NCBI RefSeq assembly: GCF_000488215.1
Contig: NZ_KI530712.1
Span: 295,736-359,735, forward strand
Direction: 5' to 3'
Source of the DNA: Acinetobacter nectaris CIP 110549
GTDB lineage: Bacteria > Pseudomonadota > Gammaproteobacteria > Pseudomonadales > Moraxellaceae
DNA length: 64,000 bases
Part shown: one piece after another, positions 27,489-38,293 of the stretch
Numbering within the stretch: position 1 is the stretch's first letter
Layout: each line of letters begins with the position of its first letter
The notes under the pieces: model-generated
Told to the model about the DNA's origin: nothing
The model's database searches: none
What the model saw: only the letters and a program-made list of their open reading frames with translations
Translations under genes and position numbers: made by a program

Positions 27489-28052
27489 TTAGATTTTACC
27501 AACTAGATCGATTGATGGAGAAAGTGTAGCTTCACCTTCTTTCCATTTTGCTGGGCAAACTTCACCTGGGTGAGCGTGAACGTATTGAGCTGCTTTCACT
27601 TTACGAAGAAGTTCTTGAGCATCACGACCAATACCACCAGCGTTAATTTCAACGATTTGGATTTTGCCTTCAGGGTCTACAACGAATGTACCACGGTCAG
27701 CAATACCTTCGCCTTCGATAAGAACTTCGAAGTTTTTAGCAAGTGTCCAAGTTGGATCGCCTACCATTGGGTATTCGATTTTTTTGATTTCTTCAGAAGA
27801 ATCGTGCCAAGCTTTGTGTGTGAAGTGAGTATCTGTAGATACGCCATAGATTTCAACACCAAGCTTTTGGAATTCAGCATAGTTATCTGCAAGGTCACCT
27901 AACTCTGTTGGGCAAACAAATGTGAAATCTGCAGGATAGAAGAAGAATACAGACCATTTGCCTTTTAAATCTGCTTCTGAAACTTCGATAAACTGACCGT
28001 TTTTATATGCTGTTGCTTTAAATGGTTTAACTTCAGTGTTAATTAAGCTCAT
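27489..28052 (-). CDS. ahpC: Alkyl hydroperoxide reductase subunit C (typical 2-Cys peroxiredoxin)
   Basis: 187 residues, the usual AhpC length. The peroxidatic Cys is in [12 protein letters not shown] near residue 47 and the resolving Cys in GEVCPAKW near 165. [20 protein letters not shown] and [11 protein letters not shown] are also typical. It reduces hydrogen peroxide, organic peroxides and peroxynitrite in the cytoplasm, normally with AhpF, which is not in the window. A CGGAG box precedes the ATG. OxyR control is expected by family, but I could not identify an OxyR box. Confidence 0.97.
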   Translation of the reverse strand: MSLINTEVKPFKATAYKNGQFIEVSEADLKGKWSVFFFYPADFTFVCPTELGDLADNYAEFQKLGVEIYGVSTDTHFTHKAWHDSSEEIKKIEYPMVGDPTWTLAKNFEVLIEGEGIADRGTFVVDPEGKIQIVEINAGGIGRDAQELLRKVKAAQYVHAHPGEVCPAKWKEGEATLSPSIDLVGKI

Positions 28053-28350
28053 TATGTGCTCCGATTAGTGGATATGAGTGCTTGTTTATGTATAAGAATA
28101 GAATAAGAAAAAATATCTCATTGAGGAAATGGTATTTTTAAATACTTGTAATCGGAAAAATAGATTATAAGTAAATATACTTTATTTCCACATACACAAT
28201 CCTTTTATCTGAATTACTATTATAAATAGCGTTTATGACAGTTTATTTCAAGTCTAAAGAAAGAAAACTTTTAATTTGTAATTCTTTCTATCAGTCTTAG
28301 ATTTGCGTAAAATAACGCTCTTCATTTGTTAGATTTAGGAAAAGTACTCT
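28053..28350. other. Divergent intergenic region ahpC/hrpA
   Basis: 298 bp of AT-rich DNA holding the promoters of ahpC (-) and hrpA (+). No open frame, repeat or structural RNA is seen. A short dyad GCGT-N6-ACGC lies about 30 bp before the hrpA start. Confidence 0.6.
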
Positions 28351-31300
28351 GTGAGAATAGATTTAAATGTAGATCAAATGGTTATGGCGCGTGATCGGCA
28401 TCGTTTAAATCGGTTGAGTCAAGGCAAAACAAAAAATGCTCATCAGTATCAGGAGTTATTTGAAAAATCGAATGCTATTGTTCAAAAAAGAGTTGAGCGT
28501 TTACCTCAGATAAAATTAAACCAAGAATTACCTGTAACGCAATATGCAGACAAGTTAATTACTGCAATACAAGAAAACCAAGTCATTATTGTTGCGGGTG
28601 AAACAGGTTCAGGAAAAACAACGCAACTTCCACAAATTGCAATGTTAGCGAGTCGTGGCCTTACAGGTATGATTGGCCATACTCAGCCACGTCGTTTGGC
28701 AGCAAGAAGTGTTTCACAGCGTATTGCTGAAGAAGTGGGAGAAACTTTAGGGCAATCAATTAGTTTTAAAGTGCGTTTTAATGAGCAAGGTTCATCAGAT
28801 TCGATCTGTCGTTTGATGACAGATGGTATTTTGCTCGCTGAATTGGGACATGATCGGTTTTTAACGAAATATGACACGATTATTATTGATGAAGCGCATG
28901 AGCGTTCACTAAATATTGACTTTGTCATGGGTTATTTAAAGCAACTTTTACCAAAGCGCCCAGACCTTAAAGTCATTATTACCTCGGCAACACTTGATGT
29001 GAACCGTTTTAGTCAATACTTTAATCATGCACCTATCTTTGAAGTTGAAGGCAGAAGTTACCCTGTTGAAGTTCGTTATCGCCCAATATCAGAGTTATCT
29101 ATTGGGGGGAGTGATGATGATGACTTTGAAGAAAACTTGCCACGTGCTGTCGTACAGGCTGTAGAAGAATGTTTTAAAGATGCAGAAAAATCTGGGCATC
29201 CTGAACATGCAGATATTCTTATCTTTGCGAGTACGGAGCAAGAGATTCGTGAGCTACAAGAAACATTGCAGAAGTATGGTCCAAGGCATACAGAAATTTT
29301 GCCTTTATATGCACGCTTAGCACTTTCTGAGCAACAAAAGATATTTAATCCAAGTGGTCGTGGTCGACGAATTATTATTGCGACCAACGTTGCAGAAACA
29401 GCACTTACTGTACCTAATATTCGTTATGTTATTGACAGTGGTTTCGCTCGAATTTCTCGCTATAACTATCGTTCACGTGTTCAACGATTACCAATTGAAG
29501 CAGTGTCACAGGCAGCTGCAAATCAGCGTAAAGGGCGTTGTGGTCGTATTGCTGCGGGTGTCTGTATTCGCCTATATAGTGAAGAAGATTTTTTAAGCCG
29601 TCCTGAGTTTACAGAACCAGAAATTAAGAGAACTAATCTTGCATCTGTTATTTTACAAATGCAAAGTTTAGGTTTGGGTAGTTTAGAAGACTTTGACTTT
29701 ATTGAGCCACCAGATCATCGCTTAGTGAATGATGGGCGAAAACTCCTCATTGAGCTCAGTGCATTTAACGATAAGAAAGGTGAGCTGACACGTGTGGGTC
29801 AAATGATGGCACGTATGCCAATTGACCCACGACTTGCAAGAATGATTGTTGGCGGTGCACATTTTGGTGTTTTAAAAGAAACTCTCATTATTGTGAGTGC
29901 ATTGGCTGTACAAGATCCGCGTGAAAGACCTGCTGATAAGCAAACACAGGCAGACCAAAAACATGCTTTATTTAAAGAAGCAGATTCAGACTTCTTGTTT
30001 TATTTAAAGCTATGGGATGTACTCGAGTCAAATCGTGACCAAATGAGTGAAAATAAACGCCGTCAATTTGCGAGACAGCATTTTCTAAGTTGGTTGCGTT
30101 TAAGAGAGTGGAAACAGACTTATAAGCAATTGGTCGATTTGGCTGAAGGGTTAAAACTTTCTTTTAATGAAAAGCCTGCAAGCTATGAAAACTTACACCG
30201 TGCTTTGCTTACAGGGCTACTTTCTTGTGTTGCTAATAAAACGGACGAAAGAAATGTCTATATGGCTGTTCGCCAGCAGAAAGCTCGTATTTTCCCTGCA
30301 AGTGCGTTACATAAAGCAGGCGCATCTTGGTTAATGGCTTTTGAGATGGTTGAAACCTCACAAGTTTATTTGAGAACGCTTGCGAAAATTGAACCAGAAT
30401 GGATTTTACTTGGTGCAAGAGATTTACTGAAATATCATTACTTTGAGCCACATTGGTCGAAGAAAACAGGTATTGTAAATGCGTATGCACAAATTACATT
30501 ATTTGGTCTAATTGTAGAACCAAAACGTTTGGTAAATTTTGAGAAGATAGATCAAAAAGCTGCGCATGAGATCTTTTTAAGAGATGCTTTGACGACAGGA
30601 CATTTGGGGATTACACCGCCATTCTTAAAGCATAATTTATTAAAGCTTGAAGAAGTTGAACGTGTTGAGGACAAGTTGCGCCGCCGTGACCTTATTGTTG
30701 ATGAAGAGACGATTTATCAGTTCTATGCAAGTAAAGTACCTGAAGAGGTTGCGGGCAGACGAAGCTTTGAAGATTGGCTTGCAACTGTAGAAGCTCAGAA
30801 TCCACGCTATTTGTTTGTGGATGAAGACACACTTTGGTTAGATGATAAGCCAACAACACAGCAGTTTCCCGATTATTTAAGAAATGGAGAACTACGTTTA
30901 TCGACTATATACCGTTTTGACCCAAGTCATGATGAAGATGGTGCAGTTGTTAAAGTACCAATACAGGCACTCCCACAAATTAATGAAAATATTTGGTCAT
31001 GGGGGATACCTGGGTGGCGTAGGACACTTGTTGAAGCTTTATTAAAAACGCTACCGAAAGAAAAACGCCGTAATATTGTTCCTGTTCCAACAACGACTGA
31101 AAAACTTATAAAAGGTATAGATGAGCGACATTTAAGGGAGCATATCTTTAAGTATTTGGCATTTGCACTACGTGGTGAGCAAATTACAGAGCAAGATTTT
31201 TCTTTCGATCGTATTGATCAGTATTTATTGCCTTTTGTTTATGTTACTGATGCTAAGGGCAAGCTTATAGAAAAAGGTAGGAATATTGATGAGCTGAAAG

Positions 31301-32193
31301 CACGTTGTCGTATAGAGTCTAAACAGCCTGTTGCACAAGTGAAAGGCGAGTTTAAAACTTTCCCTGAAGGTTTTCAGTTTGAGTCAGATAAAAAAGTGAC
31401 AGGCGTTATTGTTAAGCAATATCAGGCACTTTCTCCAACGAAAGACTTTACAAAGTTAGAGCTCAAAGATGAAAGTGGTGTTGTGGTGCAAGCTTTTAAT
31501 GATCTTGATGAAGCTGAGAGACAACATAAACAAGGGGTTATTCGTTTGTTGCATATGCAATTAGGGGATATGGTTCGTCAGCTTAAAAAGCAAATTGGCA
31601 AGCCATTATTACTTGCATACTCTTCATTGGGCAATAAAGCACAGCTTGAAAATATGTTGATCTATGCAACGCTTGATCAGTGTGTTGATGTATTACCTAA
31701 AGATTTACAAGCATTTAATACTTTACAGCAAAAAGTGAAAAAGAGCTTTTTATTAGAAGGGCAAAATATCTTAAAAATGTTTAATGATATTTATGTTGGT
31801 TGGCAAACGATACGCCGTCAACTGCTAGGTTTAGATGAAACAGTATTTGGTGTGAGTATGGATGATGTTGAAGATCAACTTGCACTCATGTACTTAGATA
31901 ATTTTGCATATAAACAGCCTAAGCATTTATGGCAAGAATTTCCACGCTATTTACAGGCATTAGAATTAAGGTTAGATCGTCTTCCAAATAATTTAAATCG
32001 TGATTTAGATGCAGTAGATCAGGTTGATCCATGGATGGAAAAACTATTTAAATTTAAAGGTGATGCAAGGTTATATGAGTTTTATAAAATGGTTGAAGAG
32101 TTTAGAATTTCTTTATTCTCGCAACCAATGAAAACAAAACAGCCTGTTTCACCTAAAAGGCTACAAAAAATGTGGGAAGGGCTCTCTGTCTAA
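28351..32193 (+). CDS. hrpA: ATP-dependent RNA helicase HrpA
   Basis: 1280 residues, the length of E. coli HrpA (about 1300). The GTG start at 28351 has an AGGA box ten bases upstream; ATG codons at residues 10 and 12 are alternatives. Motif I GETGSGKTTQLPQ lies near residue 82, motif II DEAHERSLNID near 179, SAT near 211, and motif VI with QRKGRCGR near 391. HA2, OB-fold and the long HrpA-specific C-terminal region (DUF3418) follow. HrpA unwinds RNA and helps to resolve stalled or collided ribosomes. Single gene ending in a strong terminator. Confidence 0.96.
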   Translation: MRIDLNVDQMVMARDRHRLNRLSQGKTKNAHQYQELFEKSNAIVQKRVERLPQIKLNQELPVTQYADKLITAIQENQVIIVAGETGSGKTTQLPQIAMLASRGLTGMIGHTQPRRLAARSVSQRIAEEVGETLGQSISFKVRFNEQGSSDSICRLMTDGILLAELGHDRFLTKYDTIIIDEAHERSLNIDFVMGYLKQLLPKRPDLKVIITSATLDVNRFSQYFNHAPIFEVEGRSYPVEVRYRPISELSIGGSDDDDFEENLPRAVVQAVEECFKDAEKSGHPEHADILIFASTEQEIRELQETLQKYGPRHTEILPLYARLALSEQQKIFNPSGRGRRIIIATNVAETALTVPNIRYVIDSGFARISRYNYRSRVQRLPIEAVSQAAANQRKGRCGRIAAGVCIRLYSEEDFLSRPEFTEPEIKRTNLASVILQMQSLGLGSLEDFDFIEPPDHRLVNDGRKLLIELSAFNDKKGELTRVGQMMARMPIDPRLARMIVGGAHFGVLKETLIIVSALAVQDPRERPADKQTQADQKHALFKEADSDFLFYLKLWDVLESNRDQMSENKRRQFARQHFLSWLRLREWKQTYKQLVDLAEGLKLSFNEKPASYENLHRALLTGLLSCVANKTDERNVYMAVRQQKARIFPASALHKAGASWLMAFEMVETSQVYLRTLAKIEPEWILLGARDLLKYHYFEPHWSKKTGIVNAYAQITLFGLIVEPKRLVNFEKIDQKAAHEIFLRDALTTGHLGITPPFLKHNLLKLEEVERVEDKLRRRDLIVDEETIYQFYASKVPEEVAGRRSFEDWLATVEAQNPRYLFVDEDTLWLDDKPTTQQFPDYLRNGELRLSTIYRFDPSHDEDGAVVKVPIQALPQINENIWSWGIPGWRRTLVEALLKTLPKEKRRNIVPVPTTTEKLIKGIDERHLREHIFKYLAFALRGEQITEQDFSFDRIDQYLLPFVYVTDAKGKLIEKGRNIDELKARCRIESKQPVAQVKGEFKTFPEGFQFESDKKVTGVIVKQYQALSPTKDFTKLELKDESGVVVQAFNDLDEAERQHKQGVIRLLHMQLGDMVRQLKKQIGKPLLLAYSSLGNKAQLENMLIYATLDQCVDVLPKDLQAFNTLQQKVKKSFLLEGQNILKMFNDIYVGWQTIRRQLLGLDETVFGVSMDDVEDQLALMYLDNFAYKQPKHLWQEFPRYLQALELRLDRLPNNLNRDLDAVDQVDPWMEKLFKFKGDARLYEFYKMVEEFRISLFSQPMKTKQPVSPKRLQKMWEGLSV

Positions 32194-32197
32194 CTAT

Positions 32198-32227
32198 AAA
32201 AAAGGCCGTCATTTGACGGCCTTTTTT
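32198..32227. terminator. Bidirectional terminator between hrpA and proP-like gene
   Basis: AAAGGCCGTC and GACGGCCTTT pair perfectly around ATTT, with an A-run before and a T-run after, so it has a U-tract on both strands. Confidence 0.95.
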
Positions 32228-32236
32228 ATTAGTTTA

Positions 32237-33715
32237 TTAATCAATTTCTGGATGTTTGTCTGCTAGACTTTGACGTTTTTTCTGTAATGCCAGAATTTTT
32301 TCGTCAATTTTTTCAATACGTTCTTCAATCGTACCATGGAACTCTTCTAAAAGTTCAGCAGCTTCTTCTTCACTTGTTGCGAGTGGAGCAGCACCAAATA
32401 AAGGTTTATTTGCTGTTTCTTTAAGGTTAATTGCAGTAATAATACCAACTACACCAAATACCATGAGGTAGAATGCTGGAATCATTAAGTTACCACTTGA
32501 TTCAACAAGAGTTGCGGTAAGCGTTGGTGTTAAGCCTGCAATAACAATAGAGATGTTAAATGCAATTGCGAGTGCACTGAAACGGATGGCTGTAGGGAAT
32601 AGGGCAGGAAGTGTTGACGCCATTACCCCAATAAGCATATTCAATGCAAGTGCTAAGATAATTAAACCTGAGAAAATTAATGAAGATTCATGAGAATCTA
32701 ATAATTTAAATGCAGGGTAAGATAAGAAGATTAAAGCAAGACTGCCGATAAAGATAAATGGACGGCGTCCCCACTTGTCACTTAACCAACCAATAAGAGG
32801 TTGTACAAACAACATACCAATCATTACGGCAATAATAATTAAATTACCTTGAGCTTCATCGTAATGAAGGTTGTGTGTAAAGTAACTTGGTAGGTAAGTA
32901 AGTACCATGTAGTACGTAACATTTGTACATAGAACAAGACCAATACAAAGAAGTAAGCTGCGCTTATGAGTAGCGAGTAGCTCTTTAAATGAAAACTTCT
33001 TCTGCTTTTGGTCGGATTCACTATGCTGTTGGTACGCTGGAGTTTCTTCTAATGCATGACGTAAGTACATACCTACTAAACCAAGCGGAAGAGAGATGAT
33101 GAATGGAATACGCCAACCCCAATCATTAAATTTCTCAGCACCCATAAGGTATGTAAGTAGAGATACAGTACCTGCACCAAGTAAGAAACCTGCAATTGAA
33201 CCGAAATCTAACCAACTACCCATAAAACCACGTTTACGGTCAGGGGCATACTCAGCAACAAAAATTACAGCACCTGAGTATTCACCACCAACAGAAATAC
33301 CCTGTAATATTTTAATTACGAGTAAGAGTATTGGAGCCCAAATACCAATGGTTTCGTAGCCTGGCAATAAGCCAATTGCACAGGTACTTAATGTCATTAG
33401 GATAATAGTTGTAGATAAAACTTTCTGACGACCATATTTATCGCCTAAGCGACCAAAAATGATACCACCGAGTGGTCTGAATAAAAATGGCACAGAGAAT
33501 GTTGCAAGGGCTGCAATCAACTGGATACTAGGGCTTGCATGAGGGAAGAAGACTTTACCTAAAATATATGCCACATAGCCATATACACCAAAGTCAAACC
33601 ACTCAATGGCATTACCTAAAGCTGCTGCAATAATCGCCTGTTTAGATTTTGATTGATCGACAATACTAATATCATCAATATCTACAGGCCTGTTTTTCTT
33701 TCTAAATCCACGCAT
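32237..33715 (-). CDS. proP: ProP-like proline/betaine proton symporter
   Basis: 492 residues with twelve membrane helices of the MFS metabolite:H+ symporter group. AALGNAIEWFDFGVYGYVA opens the first helix. RPLGGIIFGRLGDKYGR is motif A, and QGISVGGEYSGAVIFVAEYAP is typical of ProP. The C-terminus, about 50 residues (EEFHGTIEERIEKIDEKIL...QKKRQSLADKH), has heptad character like the antiparallel coiled coil by which ProP senses osmolality. It imports proline and glycine betaine under osmotic stress. The coiled coil makes ProP more likely than a dicarboxylate carrier of the same family. Confidence 0.85.
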   Translation of the reverse strand: MRGFRKKNRPVDIDDISIVDQSKSKQAIIAAALGNAIEWFDFGVYGYVAYILGKVFFPHASPSIQLIAALATFSVPFLFRPLGGIIFGRLGDKYGRQKVLSTTIILMTLSTCAIGLLPGYETIGIWAPILLLVIKILQGISVGGEYSGAVIFVAEYAPDRKRGFMGSWLDFGSIAGFLLGAGTVSLLTYLMGAEKFNDWGWRIPFIISLPLGLVGMYLRHALEETPAYQQHSESDQKQKKFSFKELLATHKRSLLLCIGLVLCTNVTYYMVLTYLPSYFTHNLHYDEAQGNLIIIAVMIGMLFVQPLIGWLSDKWGRRPFIFIGSLALIFLSYPAFKLLDSHESSLIFSGLIILALALNMLIGVMASTLPALFPTAIRFSALAIAFNISIVIAGLTPTLTATLVESSGNLMIPAFYLMVFGVVGIITAINLKETANKPLFGAAPLATSEEEAAELLEEFHGTIEERIEKIDEKILALQKKRQSLADKHPEID

Positions 33716-34119
33716 GTAATTATTCCAAGTTTACTGTGAGAATTGTTTATAATTGCTTTAATTTTGAGTAATTGTTCACTCTAAACATTAAGCCAAAAAC
33801 AATCTAATTAAAAGATGAAGATTTCCACATGACAAGAGAAAATAGGTGCATTTGAAACCGAAGTTAGCATATATTTTTTCTTAGCACGTTAAAAAGCGAA
33901 AAAAATTCAAGAACTTATAATTCTACAAAAAAATGATTTGTGTAATGTTTTAACTGTATGTGCTTTCTGTGGGAATAATGTTTTGTTTTGTATATTTGTT
34001 TGATATTTGTTTATATTTTTTATATAATTGTTATGAAAGTAATACTAAATAATTTTTAAGCTTATTAAGTACTCTCAATATAAAATTATCAAGAGTACTT
34101 TAGTCTAATGCACTATAAG
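33716..34119. other. Long AT-rich gap between argF and proP-like gene
   Basis: 404 bp with no credible gene: the only short frames are under ten codons. It must hold the proP promoter (- strand) and the end of the argF transcript. Runs of A and T dominate; no repeat family, RNA gene or known operator is visible apart from the hairpin at 34067-34100. Confidence 0.6.
34067..34100 (-). terminator. Possible terminator after argF
   Basis: AAGTACTCT and AGAGTACTT pair perfectly over 9 bp with a 16-base AT loop, 20 bp past the argF stop. The long loop and lack of a clean U-tract make it a weak candidate. Confidence 0.4.
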
Positions 34120-35034
34120 CTATTTTAAACGCTCATTAAGTAAGAATTCCATCAGTGCTTTTTGTGCGTGTAGGCGATTTTCAGCTTCGCTCCAAACTAC
34201 AGAGCTTGTATGATCTAACATTGTTTCTGAAATTTCCTCACCTCTATGTGCAGGTAAGCAATGCATAAATAAGCATTCAGGGTGTGCTACGCTTAATAAT
34301 TTTTCATTAACCTGATAGTCTGCAAAAGCTTTTTCACGAATTTTTTGTTCTTCCTCTTGCCCCATAGATGCCCAAACATCTGTAACAATGAGGTCTGCAT
34401 GAGTAGCGGCTTCTTCGGCAGAGCTTACAAGTTCTACACAATGAGCAAAGTCATTTAAGAACTCTGGCTTTGGTTCATAGCCTTTTGGTGCAGCAATCTT
34501 TAGTTTGAAGCCCCACATATGTGCTGCTTCAATATAAGAATTACATACATTATTGCCATCACCAATCCAAGCAACAGTTTTTCCTTTAATACTGCCTCTG
34601 TGTTCTACAAAAGTTTGTACATCTGCAAGGAGTTGGCAAGGATGGTGATCATCTGTGAGTGCATTAATGACTGGCACTTTAGAATAAGAAGCAAAACGCT
34701 CAATAATATCGTGGCCAAATGTACGAATCATGACAATATCTAGCATGCTAGAAATGACACGAGCAGAGTCTTCAATTGGTTCTCCACGGCCAAGTTGCGT
34801 ATCTCTTGGTGATAGAAAAATAGCACTTCCACCAAATTGACTCATGCCTGCTTCAAATGAAACACGTGTACGTGTGCTTGATTTTTCAAAAATCATTCCA
34901 AGTACTTTGCCTTTAAAAGGTTGATATACTTGGTTGGCATGTTGTAATTTTTTGAGCTCCTGCGCGCGTTCAATAATTTGTTCTAGCTCTGCAGAAGATA
35001 AGTCACGTAAAGTTAAGAAATGACGTAGAGCCAT
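34120..35034 (-). CDS. argF: Ornithine carbamoyltransferase, anabolic
   Basis: 304 residues. It makes citrulline from ornithine and carbamoyl phosphate in arginine synthesis. The carbamoyl-phosphate motif SSTRTR is near residue 54, followed by ARVISSML, the [11 protein letters not shown] block, and the ornithine-binding [12 protein letters not shown] near 260. The short form with [13 protein letters not shown] fits the anabolic ArgF group. It lies about 100 bp downstream of the TetR gene, probably with its own promoter. No ARG box is apparent to me. Confidence 0.96.
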   Translation of the reverse strand: MALRHFLTLRDLSSAELEQIIERAQELKKLQHANQVYQPFKGKVLGMIFEKSSTRTRVSFEAGMSQFGGSAIFLSPRDTQLGRGEPIEDSARVISSMLDIVMIRTFGHDIIERFASYSKVPVINALTDDHHPCQLLADVQTFVEHRGSIKGKTVAWIGDGNNVCNSYIEAAHMWGFKLKIAAPKGYEPKPEFLNDFAHCVELVSSAEEAATHADLIVTDVWASMGQEEEQKIREKAFADYQVNEKLLSVAHPECLFMHCLPAHRGEEISETMLDHTSSVVWSEAENRLHAQKALMEFLLNERLK

Positions 35035-35133
35035 GGTTACTCCACATAACTACACTTGTATTAACTGTAGTTATGTTATTGTGTGTTAAAAGAAAAGGTA
35101 GTCTTTGAATATATACTAAATGGTTATTAAAAC

Positions 35134-35787
35134 TCAAAAACTTTCTTTATATTCGTGCGATTTTAAAAATAAGTTTATACAGTATTCAACGTATTGATCT
35201 AATTCTTCTGATGTTTCATGTATTGGTGCACCAATGATTACTTTCCACTTAAAGTTCCATAAGCATCCTAAGAAAACTTGAGCAGAAGTCATTGGTTGCT
35301 CACATATAATAAGACCTTGCTGAGTTGCTCTTTTTAGGTAATCGCAGATATTGTTTAGTATTTTTTCTGGTCCACGTGCATATAAGTATGCTGCAAGTTC
35401 GGGGTCATGTTTGGTTCTTTCTAACATTAACCGAAAAAACTTTGAATTATTGGGTTTTACGAGATGGCGATGAAAATTTTTTAAAATAGTAGTTAAGAAA
35501 GCTTTAATATCTAAACCTTCGGTATCTGTGTTCATATAAATTTCTTTTAGAAAAATCTCTCTACGATGATCACAAATAGCAGTAAATAATCCTTCTTTGT
35601 TTCCAAAAAATTTATATAGGGATGCTTTCGACCCACCAGCATGTTGTACGATGTCATCTAATGAAACCGAATCAAAGCCCTTTTCCATAAATAAATCAGT
35701 TGCTGTTTCTAAGAAAGCTGTACAGCGTTCTTGTCCTCGTTTTGTATGAGGTTGCTCATTGAAATAGCATTCTTTAGGATCTGACAT
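35134..35787 (-). CDS. TetR-family transcriptional regulator
   Basis: 217 residues. The HTH is near residues 20-66 (TDLFMEKGFDSVSLDDIVQHAGGSKASLYKFFGNKEGL, read in parts). The C-terminal domain has NSKFFRLMLERTKHDPELA and FLGCLWNFKWKVIIGAP, which fits the AefR-like TetR group. No divergent target gene is adjacent: the next gene upstream (TPR protein) is on the same strand 112 bp away. The ligand and target are unknown. Confidence 0.87.
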   Translation of the reverse strand: MSDPKECYFNEQPHTKRGQERCTAFLETATDLFMEKGFDSVSLDDIVQHAGGSKASLYKFFGNKEGLFTAICDHRREIFLKEIYMNTDTEGLDIKAFLTTILKNFHRHLVKPNNSKFFRLMLERTKHDPELAAYLYARGPEKILNNICDYLKRATQQGLIICEQPMTSAQVFLGCLWNFKWKVIIGAPIHETSEELDQYVEYCINLFLKSHEYKESF

Positions 35788-35899
35788 AATGAAATGGAAA
35801 ATAGTTAAACATACTGTATTGGTTTCTGATTATAGCAAAGTCTATAAAGATAAAATGTGCTATTCATCGTGCTAGCTTACTTACAGTGTTAATAATTGT

Positions 35900-36712
35900 T
35901 TATAAATTAAGCTTAAAGTGAGCATCTGTTCCCATTATTTGACTTAAAGCCGTATTTTCTACAGCGGATAGGGTTGTATTATCTTCTAGTTTGTGTGCAA
36001 TAGATAAAATGGTTTCACCTTCTAAGATGTTTCCTTCAGCACATAAAATTTGTCCAAATAACTCTAAAGAAGATATATTTTTTTCAGTTTGGAAAGAATA
36101 GATGTACCAGTTTTTTGCGAGTTCCAGTTCGTTTGTATATTGTTTGACTTGTGCAAAGTAATGAGCTGAAGATTTGATCTCTAAATTGCATGCTTGGGTT
36201 AGGTACTTTTCAGCTTTCAAATATTGCTTGAGTAAAATATATGTTTGCCCAAGAGGAATGAGCGCATCATTATGATTGCATAATATTGCTTGCTGTAAGT
36301 AAGTGATGGCTTGGCTCAGTTGGTATTCATACAGAGAAATTTTACCAATTAATACGAGTGCTAAGCTATTGCCTAAACGAATAGCGCTCTGAAGATAATG
36401 TTTTGCAAGAGTATAGTTATGTCGGTCAAACTCAATTTGACCTAAGTGATAAAATGAAAGGTCATCGTTATACTGTGCTGCTTGCATATACCAATGATAT
36501 GAAAGCGTCGCATTCCCCTTATAGTGGAAGAGGTGCCCAAAACCTCTCATCCAGCGAATATCTTTATTTGAAATTAATTGTATTTGCTTTAAATTCTGTT
36601 CAGCAGCTTCAAAAGAGTTTTCTTGAATATGAGCGCATGCTTGATTGTAAAGCCTTTGAATATCTAGTTCTTGCTTTTTTATAATTTGTTTAAAGTTTTG
36701 AAAAACGCCCAT
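35900..36712 (-). CDS. Tetratricopeptide/Sel1-like repeat protein
   Basis: 270 residues without signal peptide or membrane segment. The sequence is a run of degenerate 34-36-residue helical repeats: YNQACAHIQENSFEAAEQNLKQ, then LSYHWYMQAAQYNDDLSFYHLGQIEFD, YTLAKHYLQSAIRLGNSLALVLIGKI and LSQAITYLQQAILCNHNDALIPLGQ (each read in parts). The Ala/Gly-Leu spacing is that of TPR/SLR solenoids, which bind proteins. No enzymatic domain is seen and no partner can be named. It lies between the TetR gene and ntrC. Confidence 0.78.
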   Translation of the reverse strand: MGVFQNFKQIIKKQELDIQRLYNQACAHIQENSFEAAEQNLKQIQLISNKDIRWMRGFGHLFHYKGNATLSYHWYMQAAQYNDDLSFYHLGQIEFDRHNYTLAKHYLQSAIRLGNSLALVLIGKISLYEYQLSQAITYLQQAILCNHNDALIPLGQTYILLKQYLKAEKYLTQACNLEIKSSAHYFAQVKQYTNELELAKNWYIYSFQTEKNISSLELFGQILCAEGNILEGETILSIAHKLEDNTTLSAVENTALSQIMGTDAHFKLNL

Positions 36713-36776
36713 GATTAAATTGCCATTGCAAATGATAATTATTATTATTTATATCAGTTTTTATCTAGTGAATCTA

Positions 36777-36805
36777 GGGTACTCACAATTGATTTGTAAG
36801 TACCC
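36777..36805 (-). terminator. Possible terminator after ntrBC
   Basis: GGGTACTCACAA and TTGTAAGTACCC form a 12-bp stem with one mismatch about 15 bp past the ntrC stop. No clear U-tract follows, so intrinsic termination is uncertain. Confidence 0.4.
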
Positions 36806-36819
36806 ATGTTTTTAGTTAT

Positions 36820-38292
36820 TTAAATGGTGCTTTCTTCATCTTCATCAGAAGTTTCCATACCTAACTCTTTAAGTTTGCGAGTAAGGGTATTTCTTCCCCA
36901 TCCAAGGAGTTCAGCAGCATGACGTTTTCTACCTTTGGTTTGACTAAGGGCTGCATTAATCAGTGTTTTTTCAAAAATAGGTACGGCGATATCTAAAATT
37001 TTCATTTCACCATGATTAAGCTTTTCTAAAGCCCATTGGCTTAGAAGGCTCTCCCAGTTTTGGTTGCTTAAGTATGTTGTATTCTCATGAATTTCTGGAG
37101 AATGTGTACTTGTTGGTTGTAATTTTTGTTTTAATTCACTTGGTAGGTCATCAGGGTATACCTCACGACCTGTAATCATGACTGTGAGCCATCGACAGAT
37201 ATTTTCGAGTTGGCGCACGTTGCCAGGCCAGCTAAGCTGCTGCATATAAGTAATTGTTTCAGAACGAAGAATTTTGGGGCTTACGCTTAGTTCCTTTCCT
37301 GCTTGAATGAGAAAGTGCTGTGCAAGCATAGGAATGTCTTCGCTGCGGTTTGCAAGTTTTGGTATGTGTATACGGATTACATTTAAACGGTGATATAAGT
37401 CTTCACGGAACCGACCGTCTTCAACCAATTTTTCTAAATCTTGGTGTGTCGCTGCAACAATACGTACATCTACACGAACAGGAATATGCCCACCTACACG
37501 GTAGAACTCTCCATCAGCCAAAACACGTAAAAGGCGAGTTTGTGTTTCAAATGGCATGTCACCAATTTCATCTAAGAATAGTGTTCCGCCGTTTGCCTGT
37601 TCAAAACGTCCTTGGCGCTGTGTGTTGGCACCTGTAAAAGCACCTTTTTCATGACCAAAAAGCTCTGTTTCAATCAGGTCTTTTGGAATAGCTGCCATAT
37701 TAAGTGCAATAAATGGTTTTGCTTTACGAGGTGAGTGGCGATGTAGAGCATGTGCAACGAGCTCTTTACCTGTCCCTGATTCACCATTAATGAGGACGGT
37801 AATATGGGATTGAGACAGTCTACCTATGGCTCTAAAAACTTCCTGCATTGCAGGAGATTCGCCAATAATCTCTGTTGACTGTAATGGAGAGCTCGCTTTA
37901 GTTGTTTCTTGATTCTGAATCTTTTCAAGATGCAGTATCGCACGATTAACTAAAGCTAGGGCTTCATCAATGTCGAAAGGTTTTGGTAAGTATTCAAAAG
38001 CACCTGTTTGATAGCTAGATACTGCTGATTCGAGGTCTGAATGGGCAGTCATAATAATGACTGGGAGTTCGGGGTGACTATTTTTAACTTTTCCTAGAAA
38101 GGTTAACCCATCGATACCCGGCATGCGTATATCTGTAAGAATAACATCTGGCAGGTTTATAAGTAATTGGTCTAAGGCACTTTGCGCGTCTTCAAAACTT
38201 GTGACATCGAAACCTTCTTCTTTGAAAGTTTTTTCTAAAACCCAACGCATCGCACGATCATCGTCAATGACCCAAATTTTTTTCTGTGTCAT
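36820..38292 (-). CDS. ntrC: Nitrogen regulation response regulator NtrC (NR-I)
   Basis: 490 residues from the ATG at 38292; an open frame runs further upstream into ntrB, but the family starts at [12 protein letters not shown]. The receiver domain has the phospho-acceptor Asp in [11 protein letters not shown] near residue 53. The sigma-54-activating AAA+ domain has Walker A GESGTGKE, the GAFTGA loop and Walker [14 protein letters not shown]. The Fis-type HTH is at the C-terminus ([20 protein letters not shown]). Phosphorylated NtrC activates nitrogen-scavenging genes. It starts one base after the ntrB stop, so the pair is translationally coupled. The upstream NtrC site suggests autoregulation. 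Confidence 0.96.
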   Translation of the reverse strand: MTQKKIWVIDDDRAMRWVLEKTFKEEGFDVTSFEDAQSALDQLLINLPDVILTDIRMPGIDGLTFLGKVKNSHPELPVIIMTAHSDLESAVSSYQTGAFEYLPKPFDIDEALALVNRAILHLEKIQNQETTKASSPLQSTEIIGESPAMQEVFRAIGRLSQSHITVLINGESGTGKELVAHALHRHSPRKAKPFIALNMAAIPKDLIETELFGHEKGAFTGANTQRQGRFEQANGGTLFLDEIGDMPFETQTRLLRVLADGEFYRVGGHIPVRVDVRIVAATHQDLEKLVEDGRFREDLYHRLNVIRIHIPKLANRSEDIPMLAQHFLIQAGKELSVSPKILRSETITYMQQLSWPGNVRQLENICRWLTVMITGREVYPDDLPSELKQKLQPTSTHSPEIHENTTYLSNQNWESLLSQWALEKLNHGEMKILDIAVPIFEKTLINAALSQTKGRKRHAAELLGWGRNTLTRKLKELGMETSDEDEESTI

Positions 38293-38293
38293 G

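Noticed and set aside
27570..27902. 110-codon open frame on the + strand inside ahpC
   Set aside because: It is antisense to ahpC, is rich in Phe, Ser and Val, and has no ribosome-binding site.
33716..34119. Possible small gene or RNA in the long argF-proP gap
   Set aside because: Only frames under ten codons and AT runs are seen, with no conserved-looking structure.
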